Both the position numbers and the translations under genes were made by a program. From the NCBI RefSeq assembly GCF_014655295.1, contig NZ_BNBI01000001.1, positions 496,001 to 560,000 on the forward strand: DNA of 64,000 nt. Direction: 5' to 3'. Within the stretch, counting starts at the first letter, position 1, and every line of letters begins with the position of its first letter. The stretch is from Streptomyces fumanus. GTDB taxonomy: Bacteria; Actinomycetota; Actinomycetes; Streptomycetales; Streptomycetaceae. Of the stretch, positions 44,873 through 53,378 are shown piece by piece. The notes under the pieces were generated by a model. It was not told the origin of the DNA. It worked only from the letters and a program-made list of their open reading frames with translations, and made no database searches.

Positions 44873-45190
44873 GAGGTCGCTCTCGCGTCCGCCGGCATCA
44901 TCCCGGTCCCTGAGAAGGGCAAGCGGTACGCCGCCGCGCGGGAACACGGGATGCACGCCTTGCGGCACTTCTACGCCTCGGTCCTCCTGGACGCCGGGGA
45001 GAGCATCAAGGCCCTGAGTCTGTACCTCGGCCACAGCGACCCGGGGTTCACCCTCCGGGTCTACACGCACCTCATGCCGTCCAGCGAGACCCGGACGCGA
45101 AAAGCCATCTCCGCGATGTACCGGGCCGCCGGTCGCACTCACGACGGCCCAGAGACGCCGCACGGCCCAGAGACGGCCCACGCCGCCTGA
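44873..45190 (+). pseudogene. C-terminal fragment of a tyrosine recombinase (integrase)
   Basis: About 105 in-frame codons encode the integrase catalytic end: GIIPVPEKGKRYAAAREHGM, then HALRHFYASVLLDAGESIKA and LYLGHSDPGFTLRVYTHLMP, with the box II HxLRH and the nucleophile Tyr in RVYTHL. The N-terminal ~300 residues, including the core-binding domain and the box I Arg, are missing. The upstream join is to the Nudix fragment, which indicates one deletion. The fragment ends 64 bases before attR and at a terminator. Confidence 0.92.
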
Positions 45191-45193
45191 CAC

Positions 45194-45233
45194 GGCCCCT
45201 CATCGGCAGGAAACCGCTGGTGAGGGGCCTTTT
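45194..45233 (+). terminator. Rho-independent terminator of the integrase gene
   Basis: GGCCCCTCATC (45194-45204) pairs with GGTGAGGGGCC (45219-45229), followed by TTTTC. It lies between the integrase stop and attR. Confidence 0.9.
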
Positions 45234-45254
45234 CATGCCCTCTCGTGGCAAGTA

Positions 45255-45325
45255 ACACCCCATCTTGCCGCACCGCCACCCCTGGGAGGAAATACGTTCC
45301 CGGTGGGGGCGCTGACCTGGGGTTT
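45255..45325. repeat. 71-bp direct repeat, right end of integrated element (attR)
   Basis: Exact copy of 38459-38529 in the same orientation. Beyond it the sequence returns to high-GC core DNA. Confidence 0.93.
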
Positions 45326-45385
45326 CGTGGTCGGGCCCGGGGCGTGTGCGGGGTGGGTCGGCCGCAGGTGCGTCGAGGTGCGGGG

Positions 45386-46798
45386 TCAGTTTTCCGTCGT
45401 GGGGTTCCTGCGGCGGAGGACGTACAGGGTGGTGCCGCCGACCGTGAGGAGGGTCAGGGCCGTGGCGGTGAGGAACGGGGTCAGGTCGGAGGTGCCGGTC
45501 TCGGCGAGGTTGGCTTCCGAGGCGGTGCCGCCGGCCGTGAGGGGGGTGGGCTCGGTCACCGTCTGGGTGGTGACGTCGGCGAGGGTGTCGGACTCGGTGC
45601 GGCAGTCCAGGATGCCGGTGAAGCGGTGCGCGGAGCCGTCGGGGCCGTGGACCGTGAGGTCGTAGGGCTGGTCCTCCTGGAGCGGGACGGCGATCGTCCG
45701 GGTCTCGCCGGGCGCGAGGCGGTGGCCGGAGCCGAGGAGGTCGAAGGCGAACGTCTCGTCGCCCGCGTTGCCGGCGGTGATGTCCAGGCTGCCCTCGGCG
45801 CAGTTCTTCGCCGCGGACAGCGCGGGTATCGGTCCCTGGTCCGCCCAGGTCGCGCCGGCCGTCGCGGAGACCGTCGACTCGCTGGAGCCGGCCAGGATCT
45901 GGGTCTGGCTGCGGCTCTCGGAGGCGAAGGCCCGGCCGACCGGTACCGTCGTCGACGCCTGGACGGTCAGCGCCGCCGTCCCGGCCGGGGCGTCCTCGGG
46001 CACGTCGAAGTAGATCCGGCCGCCGTCGGTGACGTCCGTGACCTCTTCACCCTTGCGGTCGACGATCCGCACCCCGCTGGTGGCGGCGTCGGCCGGCGGG
46101 CTCACCGTGGCCCGGCCGGCGTTGGTGCGTACCGTGACCGGGCCGATCCGCTCCCCGGGGTGGCCGGAGAGGGAGGACGGGTCGAGGGTGAGCGACGCGG
46201 CGGGCTCGGCCACCGGGCGGGCGTTCTTCTCCAGGTAGTCCGCGAGCCGCTCGGCCCCCGGGTCGACGGCCGTCACGTCGGCGTGGTCGGAGTAGCGCCA
46301 GATGGCCACCTGCGTCCCGGCCGCCGCGTCCTGCCGGGTGAGGCCGTCCTTCACGCCCGCCTTCTTGGCGAGCGCCGCGAGATCGTCGACCTGCGGGTAG
46401 GAGTTGCGCAGGATCCAGCGGACGCGGCCCGCGTCCTTGTTGGTGCCCAGCGAGGTGCCGCTCCAGGGCGTCTCCTGGTACTTGGCGTCCTTCTGGGTGG
46501 GGTTGAGGACGTCGACGCAGTAGGTCTGCAGCATGCCGCCGCCCTCGACCGACATCTCGAACAGGCCGGCCGGCACCTCCCGGTCCCCGTCGTCGCCGTG
46601 GAGCACCGCGCCGCCGTAGGTCTTCAGGCCGTCCATGGTGGCCGTCGCCCCGCCCGGTCTCTGTCCCGTGCCCTCGGCGGCGGCCCGGCCCGCGCCGGAC
46701 ATCACCATGGTGGCGGCGAGCGTCGACACCAGCGTCGCGGCGGCGAGACGCGCCGCTCCTCGTCCGGGCACGGTCAGGTCTGAGAGGACAGCGAGCAC
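45386..46798 (-). CDS. TQXA-type thioester-domain cell-wall protein with LAXTG sortase signal
   Basis: 470 residues. Start GTG 46798 follows AAAGGGA; a TTG one codon upstream is possible. A signal peptide (LAAATLVSTLAATMVMSGAG) leads to the thioester domain: the Cys is in LQTYCVDVLNPTQ and the Gln in GTQVAIWRYSDH, which can form an internal Cys-Gln thioester. A beta-rich stalk follows. The C terminus has LAETG, a hydrophobic span (TPFLTATALTLLTVGGTTLY) and RRR, a class E sortase signal. It should be covalently anchored to peptidoglycan and could attach to surfaces. No sortase gene lies in the window. Confidence 0.9.
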   Translation of the reverse strand: MLAVLSDLTVPGRGAARLAAATLVSTLAATMVMSGAGRAAAEGTGQRPGGATATMDGLKTYGGAVLHGDDGDREVPAGLFEMSVEGGGMLQTYCVDVLNPTQKDAKYQETPWSGTSLGTNKDAGRVRWILRNSYPQVDDLAALAKKAGVKDGLTRQDAAAGTQVAIWRYSDHADVTAVDPGAERLADYLEKNARPVAEPAASLTLDPSSLSGHPGERIGPVTVRTNAGRATVSPPADAATSGVRIVDRKGEEVTDVTDGGRIYFDVPEDAPAGTAALTVQASTTVPVGRAFASESRSQTQILAGSSESTVSATAGATWADQGPIPALSAAKNCAEGSLDITAGNAGDETFAFDLLGSGHRLAPGETRTIAVPLQEDQPYDLTVHGPDGSAHRFTGILDCRTESDTLADVTTQTVTEPTPLTAGGTASEANLAETGTSDLTPFLTATALTLLTVGGTTLYVLRRRNPTTEN

Positions 46799-47093
46799 CA
46801 AATTCCCTTTCGAGCAGGACCTGTTGATGTGGGGGGCACGGTCCCACCAGCAGAATCAGCGGCCCCACGGGGCCTGTTCGGCATCCTAAGGATGTGGCGC
46901 GCCGCCCCCTTTCCCCGGGCGTGGTCCGAACACCGATCCGACTCGGAATCGTTATCGCCGGATCGGTCGCGCGCAGGGCTTATCGACAAATCTCCGGGGA
47001 TCTTGCGGGATCAACAGCGCTGATCCGCCGATAAGCCGCGGCGCCCCCGTACGTTCTCCCCGTACGTCCTCCCCGTACGTCCTCGGTGTCGTC
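46799..47093. other. 295-base intergenic region with a 13-bp triple repeat
   Basis: The half near the wall-protein gene must hold its promoter; CCGATCCG and CGGATCGG flank an AT-richer core around 46938-46970. Next to the ssbB stop, CCCCGTACGTYCT is repeated three times in tandem (47045-47083). No gene is seen. Confidence 0.6.
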
Positions 47094-47621
47094 TCACGGG
47101 ACGGCGACCGGCTCCGGTCGTCCCTCGGCGCCCGCGTCCGCCTCCACGTCTTCGTCCGTGTCCGTCTCCGTCTCCGTATCCGTGTCCGTGTCCGCGGGGT
47201 CCGTCCCGTCCGCCGGTGTCTCCCAGTCGGGTTCCGGGCGTGGGGGCCGGGCCGCCGTCTCCGGTCGGCCGGACCGGCGGAAGGCCGAGGTGCCCCGGGC
47301 GAGGTCGTGGCCGATGGCGACCGCGTCGATGTCCGCCGAGGTCCAGTTCTGCCCGTCGCGCACATCGGTGCGGACCTTGAGCCGGCCCTGCACGATGACG
47401 GGTTCGCCCACCTCCAGCGAGGAGGCCGCGTTGGTGGCGAGCTGGCGGTTGGCCCACACCGTGAAGAAGTTGGTGTGGCCGTCGGTCCAGGTGTTCTTCT
47501 CCCGGTCCCAGTAGCGCGAGGTGACCGCCAGCCGGAACCGCGCCGACGGGCCGTTCGCCAGTTCCCGGTAGACCGGCCGGGTCGCCACGTTCCCCACCGC
47601 GCACACCATGGTCTCGTTCAT
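47094..47621 (-). CDS. ssbB: Single-stranded DNA-binding protein, second paralogue
   Basis: 175 residues from ATG 47621 behind GGGAGGGG. The OB fold (VCAVGNVATRPVYRELANG; FFTVWANRQLATNAASSLEV; VIVQGRLKVRTDVRDG) is typical of SSB. The tail lacks the DDEPPF-type partner-binding end of the replicative SSB and instead has an acidic Asp-Thr/Glu-Thr run. This matches the paralogue that in S. coelicolor is called SsbB and is needed for chromosome segregation in spores. Its neighbourhood next to dynAB supports a developmental role. Confidence 0.9.
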   Translation of the reverse strand: MNETMVCAVGNVATRPVYRELANGPSARFRLAVTSRYWDREKNTWTDGHTNFFTVWANRQLATNAASSLEVGEPVIVQGRLKVRTDVRDGQNWTSADIDAVAIGHDLARGTSAFRRSGRPETAARPPRPEPDWETPADGTDPADTDTDTETETDTDEDVEADAGAEGRPEPVAVP

Positions 47622-47848
47622 CGTCGTCCGCCCCTCCCGCGCCGCCGGGTCCGTCCCGTGCGGCTGTGGCGACCGCGTCCTGGCGATCGCCGCGAGGCCA
47701 GACTGCCCGCGCCGGGCCGAGCCCGCTGAGCCCTGTGGACCACCGCCGGCCTGTGGACAACTCCGCCCCCCGGACGGGTGATCCCGCACCGCCGGGGACC
47801 CGCCGACGCCCCCCGTCGCCCCGCGGCGAGGACCCGCCGACGTCCCCG

Positions 47849-49915
47849 TCACCCCACCGGCGCCCCCGCCCCCGTCACCCGCCCGTATTGCTCCCGTACC
47901 TCGCGGTACCGCAGCAGCTCCGCCGCGACCGGGTCGAGTACGCGGGCCCGGCCGCACCCGGCCGCCGCCTCCCGCAGCCGGCGTTCCGCCTCGGCGCCGT
48001 ACCGCCGGGCCGGGCCCCGGGCGGCCATGCGGCAGCTCCACTCGATGAGCGGCCCCCCGACGATCCCGGAGAGCATCAGCAGCACCGGCACCCCGAGGTT
48101 CGGCGGGAGCAGGCCGGCGATCTGGCCGAGCAGCCACAGGCCCCCGACCACCTGGAGCAGGGTCATGCCGGCCTGGGCCAGCACCGCCATCGGCCACCAC
48201 CCGGGCCGCGGCGGGCGCCCCGGCGGCAGTCCCGCGCGGGCGGCCAGCTTGTCCAGCGCCTCCGGCAGCCCCTGGGAGCCGCGTACGGCCGCCTCGCGCA
48301 CGGCCTGCGCCCAGGGCGCGGGCAGTCCCGTGGACGCCCGGTCGGCGACCGTGCGGACCGCCTGTTCGACGCGCTGGCGGGCGGTGGCCTCCTCGTCGGC
48401 CTGGGTACGCAGCGCAAGCCGCCCGGTGGGGGACTCGCCCCGCTCGTGGTACCAGCGCCACAGCCGCAGCCAGGGCGTGCCGCACGCGCGGTTGGCGTTG
48501 CGCAGCCAGGCGCGTTCGGCCGCGTCGCCCGCCGCCGTGGCACCCACCGCGTCCGCGAGGCGGTCGGCGAACTCCTCCCGGGCCTCCTCGCTGAGCCCGG
48601 GACGCCGCCCGGTGACGTAGACGGGACGCAGTCGCCAGGCCGCGGCGTCCACGTCGGCGGCGATGCGCCGCGCGGGCGCCTGCCGTTCCGCCACGAACTG
48701 GCCGAGCGCCTCGCGCAGCTCGCCGACGCCGTCCCCGGTGAGCGCGGACAGGGACATGACGGTGGCGCCGGGTTCGCCGTACTCGCCGAGGGCGATGCCG
48801 TCCTCGTCGAGGAGGCGCCGCAGGTCGTCCAGGACCTGCTCGGCGGCCTCGCCGGGCAGCCGGTCGATCTGGTTGAGGACGACGAAGGTGACCTCGGCGT
48901 GGCCCGCCATGGGCCGCAGATAGCGCTCGTGCAGCATGGCGTCGGCGTACTTCTCGGGGTCGACGACCCAGATGACGGCGTCCACGAGGGCCAGTACGCG
49001 GTCCACCTGTTCGCGGTGCTGTACGGCGGCGGAGTCGTGGTCGGGCAGGTCGACGAGGACGAGTCCGCGCAGTTGGGCGTCGGCGTCCGGCGGCTGGACG
49101 GGGCGCCGGCGCAGCCGTCCCGGGATGCCGAGCCGGTCCAGCAGGGTGGCGGCGCCGTCGCTCCAACTGCACGCGATGGGGGCCGCGGTGGTCGGGCGGC
49201 GCACGCCGGTCTCGGAGATGTTGACGCCGGCCAGGGCGTTGAACAACTGGGACTTGCCGCTGCCGGTGGCCCCCGCGAGGGCGACGACGGTGTGCTGTCC
49301 GGAGAGCCGGCGCCGGGCGGCGGCCTCGTCCAGGACCCGGCCCGCCTCCGCGAGGGTCCGGTTGTCGAGGCGGGTGCGGGAGAGCCCGACCAGTTCGCGC
49401 AGCGCGTCCAGGCGGGACCTGAGGGGGCCGTCGTACGCCAGGGGGGTCACCGACAGGGGGCTCAGGGCGGCGGGCCGGGTCTCGGCGGCGGGGAACGGCT
49501 CGCCGCCGGTCTCGTTCACCCGGCGGGCGATCAGCCCGTCGTCCCAGGCGTCCTCGTCGTCGGCCGGGGGGCCGTCGGCCGCCGGCCGGCCGGCGGAGGA
49601 CCGGTCGGCCGGGGACCCGCCGGCCACCGGCCGGTCGGCCGAGGACCTGCCGACGGAGGACCGGGAAGCCGAGGGCCCACCGGCCGGGGACTCCTCGGCC
49701 GAGGGCCCGCCGTCCCGCCGTGGGCGCCGGTCCGAGGCGTCCGCCGGGCGCTCCCCGGCGCCCGGGCGATCCCCGGCGCCCGGGCGGTCCCCCGCGCCCG
49801 GGGCTGCCTCGCGGCGCAGGAAGCCCTTGCGGCCCCGGCGTCCGCCGGAGGATCCGTCGCCGTCCCCCGTGGGGCCGGTGTGCTCGGTGGGGTCCTGGTC
49901 AGTGACGGCGGTCAC
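47849..49915 (-). CDS. dynB: Dynamin-like GTPase with two membrane spans (DynB-like)
   Basis: 688 residues. A ~140-residue disordered N terminus with repeated ADRP/AGGSPA elements precedes a GTPase domain: G1 AGATGSGKSQLFNAL, G3 LVDLPDHDSAAVQHRE, G4 LNQIDRL. A helical middle part and two spans (LLQVVGGLWLLGQIAGLL; LGVPVLLMLSGIVGGPLI) follow. In S. venezuelae, DynA and DynB stabilise FtsZ rings during sporulation septation; order and topology here fit, assigned from memory. GTG 49915 lies three bases after the dynA stop. The low-complexity repeats may vary between strains. Confidence 0.83.
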   Translation of the reverse strand: MTAVTDQDPTEHTGPTGDGDGSSGGRRGRKGFLRREAAPGAGDRPGAGDRPGAGERPADASDRRPRRDGGPSAEESPAGGPSASRSSVGRSSADRPVAGGSPADRSSAGRPAADGPPADDEDAWDDGLIARRVNETGGEPFPAAETRPAALSPLSVTPLAYDGPLRSRLDALRELVGLSRTRLDNRTLAEAGRVLDEAAARRRLSGQHTVVALAGATGSGKSQLFNALAGVNISETGVRRPTTAAPIACSWSDGAATLLDRLGIPGRLRRRPVQPPDADAQLRGLVLVDLPDHDSAAVQHREQVDRVLALVDAVIWVVDPEKYADAMLHERYLRPMAGHAEVTFVVLNQIDRLPGEAAEQVLDDLRRLLDEDGIALGEYGEPGATVMSLSALTGDGVGELREALGQFVAERQAPARRIAADVDAAAWRLRPVYVTGRRPGLSEEAREEFADRLADAVGATAAGDAAERAWLRNANRACGTPWLRLWRWYHERGESPTGRLALRTQADEEATARQRVEQAVRTVADRASTGLPAPWAQAVREAAVRGSQGLPEALDKLAARAGLPPGRPPRPGWWPMAVLAQAGMTLLQVVGGLWLLGQIAGLLPPNLGVPVLLMLSGIVGGPLIEWSCRMAARGPARRYGAEAERRLREAAAGCGRARVLDPVAAELLRYREVREQYGRVTGAGAPVG

Positions 49916-49918
49916 CGG

Positions 49919-51526
49919 TCACCTCTCCTTCTGCAGTACGGACAGCGCGGCGATGAGTTCGGCCTGCGGTTCGGGATGGACCTCCAGGGCGTCGAGGGGG
50001 GCGAGGCGGCGCTCGCGCTCCCGGTGCATGATCCGGTCGACGTACTCGGTCAGCAGCCGTCCGCCCCGGTCGCGCAGCCGCAGCGCGCCGTGGGCGCCGA
50101 TCCGCTCGGCGAGGGTCTCCCCCGCGGCGCGGCCCCGGCGTCCGCCCAGCAGCGCGGTGGCGACCAGGGCGGCGACCGTCCCGGGGTCGGGTGCCAGGCT
50201 CCGGTCGAGTTCGCCCGTCTCCTCCTCGGCGTACTCCTCCAGCTCGCGCCGCCACCGCCGTACGGCCATCCCGATGCGGTGCTCGGCGCCGTCCGGGGCC
50301 GGGTCGCCGGTGGTGAGGCCGGGGGCGGCGGCGGCCGGTTCGCGGCGCCATGCCTCGTCGACGCGTTCGTCGGCGGCGGTCACGGCGCACAGCAGGAGGG
50401 TGCCGAGGCTCTCCACCAGGGAGTCGAGGAGTTCCTCGGCGGCGCAGTCGAGGGGGAAGGCCCGCCAGCGCTTGAGGGCGTCCCCGGCCAGCACGGCACC
50501 GGCCTGGAGGCGGCCCCGTACGCGCGCGTGCTCGCTGTCGTAGGCCCCGTCGACGGCGGCGGTGAGCCGCAGGGCGGCGGCGTACTGGGCGGCGGTGGCG
50601 CTCGCCAGTTCGGGCATCCGGGTCTTCAGGGAGTCGAGGAGGCCGTAGGCGGTACGGGCCATGACGTGCTGCCGGGCGGCGGGGTCCTGGGCGCGGTGGA
50701 CGAGCCAGGTCCGCAGCGGGGCCACGGCGGTGGCGGGCAGCAGTCCCCCGCCCCAGGCCGACTCGGGCAGCTCGGGGACGGTGAACCGGGGGACCTCGCC
50801 GAGCCCGGCCTTGGTGAGCAGGGCGGCGTACTGCCGGGACACCTCGGTCACCACCTGGTGGGGCACCCGGTCGAGGACGGTGACCAGGGTGGCGTCGTAC
50901 TCCTTGGCGGTGCGCAGCAGGTGCCAGGGGACGGCGTCGGCGTACCGGGCGGCGGTGGTGACCATCACCCAGATGTCGGCGGCGCAGATCAGCTCGGCGG
51001 CCAGGACTCGGTTGTCGGCGACCAGGGAGTCGATGTCGGGCGCGTCGAGGAGGGCGAGGCCGGGCGGCAGGGTGTCGGCGGTCTCGACGCGCAGCACGCG
51101 GGCGGGGTTCTCGCCGGGCAGCAGCAGGTCCTCGCCGGGTTCCTGGTGGGGCACCCACACGCGCGTGAGGTCGGGCAGGACCCGCATGCCGCTGAACCAG
51201 TGGTGGTCCTCCGGGTGGCAGACCAGGACCGGGGTGCGGGTGGTCGGCCGCAACACGCCGGCCTCGCTGACGCGTCTGCCCACCAGGGAGTTGACCAGCG
51301 TGGACTTCCCCGCCCCGGTGGAGCCGCCCACGACGGCGAGCAGGGGCGCGTCGGGCTCTCTGAGCCGGGGTACCAGGTAGTCGTCGAGCTGGGCGAGCAG
51401 TTCGTCGCGGTTGGCACGCGCGCGTGGGGCGCCCGCCAGGGGCAGCGGGAAGCGTGCGGCCGCGACACGGTCGCGCAGGGCGGAGAGTGCGTCGAGAAGC
51501 TGAGGCCGTACGTCCAAGGTCACCAC
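49919..51526 (-). CDS. dynA: Dynamin-like GTPase (DynA-like)
   Basis: About 535 residues. G1 is [20 protein letters not shown]3 [15 protein letters not shown], and a G4-like VTVLDRVPH follows. No clear membrane span is visible, in contrast to the downstream partner. The two would act together at sporulation septa. The start is uncertain: GTG 51526 or 51523 gives the N terminus [20 protein letters not shown]; an upstream ATG at 51565 is possible. No ribosome site is obvious. It is first in the dynA-dynB pair, which is read toward ssbB. Confidence 0.83.
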   Translation of the reverse strand: MVTLDVRPQLLDALSALRDRVAAARFPLPLAGAPRARANRDELLAQLDDYLVPRLREPDAPLLAVVGGSTGAGKSTLVNSLVGRRVSEAGVLRPTTRTPVLVCHPEDHHWFSGMRVLPDLTRVWVPHQEPGEDLLLPGENPARVLRVETADTLPPGLALLDAPDIDSLVADNRVLAAELICAADIWVMVTTAARYADAVPWHLLRTAKEYDATLVTVLDRVPHQVVTEVSRQYAALLTKAGLGEVPRFTVPELPESAWGGGLLPATAVAPLRTWLVHRAQDPAARQHVMARTAYGLLDSLKTRMPELASATAAQYAAALRLTAAVDGAYDSEHARVRGRLQAGAVLAGDALKRWRAFPLDCAAEELLDSLVESLGTLLLCAVTAADERVDEAWRREPAAAAPGLTTGDPAPDGAEHRIGMAVRRWRRELEEYAEEETGELDRSLAPDPGTVAALVATALLGGRRGRAAGETLAERIGAHGALRLRDRGGRLLTEYVDRIMHRERERRLAPLDALEVHPEPQAELIAALSVLQKER

Positions 51527-51848
51527 ATGCGAAGAATGCCCAATTTTAGGGGAATTCTGAAGCATATGAGTATGTCTGCGCGCCGACCGGACACTTGGGA
51601 CGCAAGGGATGACCGGGACGAGAACACAGGCCAGGCATAACGAGTGCACAACACCCGACGCCCGCGGCGTCAAAAGCGGTGCACGATTCGCACCTACCTG
51701 CGATTATCAGGACCGCTTCACCGAACCTCCACATCGAGCCACGGAGGGGAGGCACCAGGGACGAGGAGCCGGGAGCCCTATCCTTGTCCCCGGCAACGTC
51801 GAGGACCGGCCCACACCCGGGCACCGAAGACCGAGGCCACCACACCTG
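51527..51848. other. 322-base region between dynA and tRNA-Arg, no gene seen
   Basis: It is AT-richer near 51540-51590 (AATTTTAGGGGAATTCTG), where the dynA promoter probably lies. The tRNA promoter should be close to 51800-51848. No supported reading frame or repeat. Confidence 0.6.
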
Positions 51849-51921
51849 GCCCCCGTAGCTCAGTGGATAGAGCAGGCGCCTTCTAAGCGCTTGGCCGCAG
51901 GTTCGAGTCCTGCCGGGGGCG
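51849..51921 (+). tRNA. tRNA-Arg, anticodon TCT
   Basis: The cloverleaf reads: acceptor GCCCCCG/CGGGGGC, D stem GCTC/GAGC, anticodon stem GGCGC/GCGCT with loop CTTCTAA (anticodon TCT), T stem GCAGG/CCTGC with TTCGAGT loop, discriminator G. CCA is not encoded. It decodes AGA, a rare codon in this genome. An integrase gene starts 100 bases downstream, so its 3' half is the probable attachment site. Confidence 0.96.
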
Positions 51922-51930
51922 CCGACCCGG

Positions 51931-51956
51931 CCCCACCAGCGGAAACGCAGGTGGGG
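51931..51956 (+). terminator. Terminator after tRNA-Arg
   Basis: CCCCACC and GGTGGGG form a stem extended by GCG/CGC beyond one mismatch, closed by a GAAA loop and followed by TGTTTTC. It lies on the island side of the attachment site, so it may have arrived with the island. Confidence 0.85.
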
Positions 51957-52021
51957 TGTTTTCATGTCTGGTTCGTACAGAGCATATGGACCAAGCGCCT
52001 CTTCCTCTTCTACCGTGAGGC

Positions 52022-52978
52022 ATGAGCGAACGCACGCCGTACGACATCGGCCCCCTGGCCGCGTCCTGGGCCCGCTCCCTGCGCGCCCGGAACCTCTCCG
52101 TCAACACGCAGCGCATATACGCCAGAGCCACCACGGACCTCCGCAACTTCCTGCTGGAGTACGAGCCCGACGACCCCGATGCCCGGCCGGCGCCCACCGC
52201 GCTGGAGGGGAAGAACGGCATCCACCGCGAGCACATCGAAGTTCACATCACCCGGCTCCGGGAGCGCACCTCGGCGGGGAACGCGCACCAGCACTTCCGC
52301 AGCCTGAAGACCTTCTTCAACTGGCTGGTCGACGAGGAGGAGATGGACCGCTCTCCCATGCGGACGATGAAGGCGCCCGAGCTGCCCGAGGTGGAGGTGC
52401 CCGTCATCCCGGACGACGCGTTGAAGAAGCTGCTGGCGACCTGCAAGGGCAAGACGTTCGAGGACCGGCGGGACACCGCCATCATCATGATGTTCCTCGA
52501 CACCGGCGGCCGGCTGTCTGAGCTGACGAACCGCACGGTGAGCAAGCTGGACCTGGACCTGATGGTGCTGCACGTCCTCGGCAAGGGCGGTCGGGAGCGG
52601 CCGGTGCCGTTCGGCCGGGCCACGGCGCTGGCGATGGACCGGTACCTGCGGGCCGCGGGCAAGCACCTCGGCCGCGAGCTGGTGGACGACGATCCGCTGT
52701 GGTGGGGGGTCAAGAGCAAGCGGGCACTGACGATCTGGGGCGTGGGCACGATGATCGAGCGGAGGTGCAAGGAGGCCGGCATCCCTCACATCCACCCGCA
52801 CCAGTTCAGGCACACGTTCGCGCATCTGTGGAAGCTGCACGGCGGGAACGAGGACGCCCTGATGCGGATCACGGGTTGGCGGTCCCGGCAGATGCTGTCG
52901 CGGTACGGCGCCTCTGCGGGTGAGGAGCGGGCGCGGCAGCAGCACCGGGACCTGAGCCCTGGTGACCGTCTGAAGTAG
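52022..52978 (+). CDS. Tyrosine recombinase (integrase)
   Basis: 318 residues. A SAM-like core-binding domain (SLRARNLSVNTQRIYARATT) is followed by the catalytic domain with Arg164 (DTGGRLSELTN), the beta-hairpin Lys (LGKGGRERPVPFG), His260/Arg263 (HPHQFRHTFAHLW), the conserved Trp (TGWRSRQML) and nucleophile Tyr295 (LSRYG). All catalytic residues are present. The gene is 100 bases from the tRNA, reading away from it. It should integrate and excise the island at the tRNA-Arg site. The start ATG 52022 lies in a GTGAGGC context. Confidence 0.95.
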   Translation: MSERTPYDIGPLAASWARSLRARNLSVNTQRIYARATTDLRNFLLEYEPDDPDARPAPTALEGKNGIHREHIEVHITRLRERTSAGNAHQHFRSLKTFFNWLVDEEEMDRSPMRTMKAPELPEVEVPVIPDDALKKLLATCKGKTFEDRRDTAIIMMFLDTGGRLSELTNRTVSKLDLDLMVLHVLGKGGRERPVPFGRATALAMDRYLRAAGKHLGRELVDDDPLWWGVKSKRALTIWGVGTMIERRCKEAGIPHIHPHQFRHTFAHLWKLHGGNEDALMRITGWRSRQMLSRYGASAGEERARQQHRDLSPGDRLK

Positions 52979-52982
52979 GGCC

Positions 52983-53017
52983 GGTGGGGACGCGGACTAG
53001 CGGTCCGTGCCCCCACC
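52983..53017. terminator. Bidirectional hairpin between integrase and converging small gene
   Basis: 15-base arms (52983-52997 and 53003-53017), with one G-T pair and one mismatch, surround TAGCG. The right arm overlaps the 3' end of the small minus-strand gene. Confidence 0.8.
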
Positions 53018-53215
53018 GCCGTCCGGCGCTTCGCGTCGCGTCCAGACTCGGGCGTCCACGTTGTCCTGGAAGATCTGGGTCAGGCTGGCAGTGATTTTCT
53101 CGGGTGGCTGGCTGAAGTCGATGGCCAGCCGGAACTCGCTGGTGGAGTCCTTCAGCGCGACTGGCGCCTTCCCGCCGAGATCGGCGGCGTAGACGGTTAC
53201 CTGCGGTGCTTGCAC
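52997..53215 (-). CDS. Small hypothetical island protein
   Basis: 72 residues from GTG 53215, with GGGGGT upstream; an alternative GTG at 53236 adds seven residues. It contains an amphipathic beta/helix pattern (EFRLAIDFSQPPEKITASLT; IFQDNVDARVWTR). No domain is recognised. It converges on the integrase gene. Confidence 0.65.
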   Translation of the reverse strand: MQAPQVTVYAADLGGKAPVALKDSTSEFRLAIDFSQPPEKITASLTQIFQDNVDARVWTRREAPDGGGGTDR

Positions 53216-53378
53216 TCGACCCCCACTTCCACGCACGGGAGCGGCAGCAGCGCCGTTCGCACGTACGTTCGACCTGCACGAGGTTCGATCACTGTACGCG
53301 CAACTCCGCTATTCGGGGAGTCACCCGGCTGGCTGGAGTTAATCCATGGTGCCCCAGAAAAGCGCAGGCCGCACCGGG

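Larger units (their letters stand above)
38459..45325. mobile_element. Decayed integrative element (AICE-like remnant) upstream of ettA
   Basis: Perfect 71-bp repeats bound 6.9 kb with accessory content: GntR regulators, a Nudix fragment, small TTA-containing genes, a low-GC HNH gene and, at the right end beside attR, the C-terminal part of a tyrosine integrase. Integrase 3' end next to an att site is the standard layout of actinomycete integrative elements such as pSAM2. Transfer, replication and excisionase genes and most of the integrase are gone, so it should be immobile unless helped in trans. Because the repeats are identical, it may be young or still able to recombine out. Confidence 0.9.
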
